Assembly (NCBI RefSeq): GCF_001429285.1
Contig: NZ_LMJJ01000014.1
Span: forward strand, 38,237 to 102,236
Reading direction: 5' to 3'
Length of the DNA: 64,000 nucleotides
From: Ensifer sp. Root278
Lineage (GTDB): Bacteria; Pseudomonadota; Alphaproteobacteria; Rhizobiales; Rhizobiaceae
In this document: one piece after another, positions 63,824-64,000 of the stretch
Layout of the letters: the number at the start of each line of letters is the position of its first letter
Numbering within the stretch: position 1 is the first letter of the stretch
Program-made: the position numbers and the translations under genes
Notes under the pieces: model-generated
Seen by the model: the letters and a program-made list of their open reading frames with translations, nothing else
What the model was told of the DNA's origin: nothing
Databases searched by the model: none

Positions 63824-64000
63824 TCACTTCGCCGGGTTGGGGCCGATCGTCTTGCCGTGGCGGACGCGTTCGTCGCCGTTGTGAACCATGGTGACGGCGT
63901 AGTCGATGCCCATGCCGTAGGCGCCGGAATGCTCCTTCACCAGCGTGGTGACGGCATTGTAGGTTTCCTTGTGGGCCCAGTCGCGCTGCCATTCGAGCAG
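63824..64000 (-). CDS. C-terminal part of an unidentified protein (5' end outside window)
   Basis: The minus strand is open from the window edge to a TGA at 63824-63826 and encodes 58 residues, LLEWQRDWAHKETYNAVTTL, then VKEHSGAYGMGIDYAVTMVH and NGDERVRHGKTIGPNPAK. The composition is protein-like and codon use fits the neighbours. I do not recognise the family and no function can be given from the tail alone. Confidence 0.6.
   Translation of the reverse strand: MLEWQRDWAHKETYNAVTTLVKEHSGAYGMGIDYAVTMVHNGDERVRHGKTIGPNPAK

Overview
The window looks like part of a large secondary replicon (megaplasmid or chromid) of an alphaproteobacterium of the Rhizobiaceae, most likely Ensifer/Sinorhizobium or Rhizobium. 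The reasons are GC-rich DNA with dense short-spaced operons, a complete repABC replication and partition cassette with its antisense RNA, RepB-type palindromic centromere sites, and several families typical of rhizobia (HWE histidine kinase, IalB, DUF6074, an RHE_PE00001-like protein, class III cyclases). The genus is an inference; no rRNA or marker gene is present.

Region 1 (1-10.0 kb) is catabolic. A class III aminotransferase and an APH-fold kinase precede a homoprotocatechuate (3,4-dihydroxyphenylacetate) meta-cleavage operon, hpaF-hpaE-hpaD-decarboxylase-hpaG-hpaH-hpaI, with a divergent MarR repressor, hpaR. An aromatic-amino-acid-type decarboxylase sits inside the operon. Region 2 (10.1-18.5 kb) has a ParDE-like toxin-antitoxin pair with a recognisable operator, peptidase T, and an AraC regulator followed by a sugar-alcohol ABC transporter with a xylitol/sorbitol-type dehydrogenase. 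Region 3 (18.5-24.8 kb) has a membrane hydrolase-like protein, a small lipoprotein, an OmpR-type two-component system and a class III cyclase.

Region 4 (24.7-36.4 kb) is the replicon core. It holds repA, repB, a minus-strand counter-transcribed RNA, and repC with an AT-rich likely origin. Around it lie seven 16-bp palindromes of the RepB/parS consensus in two sequence versions, spread over about 11.6 kb. Between them are a HutC-like regulator, a small P-loop kinase, an RHE_PE00001/DUF1612-like protein, a Crp/Fnr regulator and the start of a tripartite tricarboxylate transporter (tctA-tctB-tctC-like).

Region 5 (37.4-49.6 kb) has a cyclase-TolB-TPR protein, an RsuA/RluB-type pseudouridine synthase, a D-aminopeptidase with the Ochrobactrum-type active site, an MsbA-like ABC exporter, a third cyclase, a three-domain PNPOx/reductase/ferredoxin fusion, and a glutathione S-transferase with a divergent LysR regulator. 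Region 6 (49.6-55.6 kb) is a LytTR-type two-component system divergent from a large autotransporter that overlaps an ialB-like gene. The region between them carries an internally deleted duplicate of the kinase gene and three identical copies of a likely LytTR-binding sequence. Region 7 (55.7-64 kb) has an HWE kinase, a TauE/SafE exporter divergent from a MocR regulator with a direct-repeat operator, an EmrAB-type efflux operon ending in a MaoC dehydratase, and a truncated unknown gene at the edge.

The points most worth a second look are the two-version parS array, the kinase remnant with its repeated LytTR sites in front of the autotransporter, the decarboxylase inside the hpa operon, and the direct-repeat operator of the MocR regulator. 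No tRNA, rRNA, CRISPR array or intact insertion sequence was seen.
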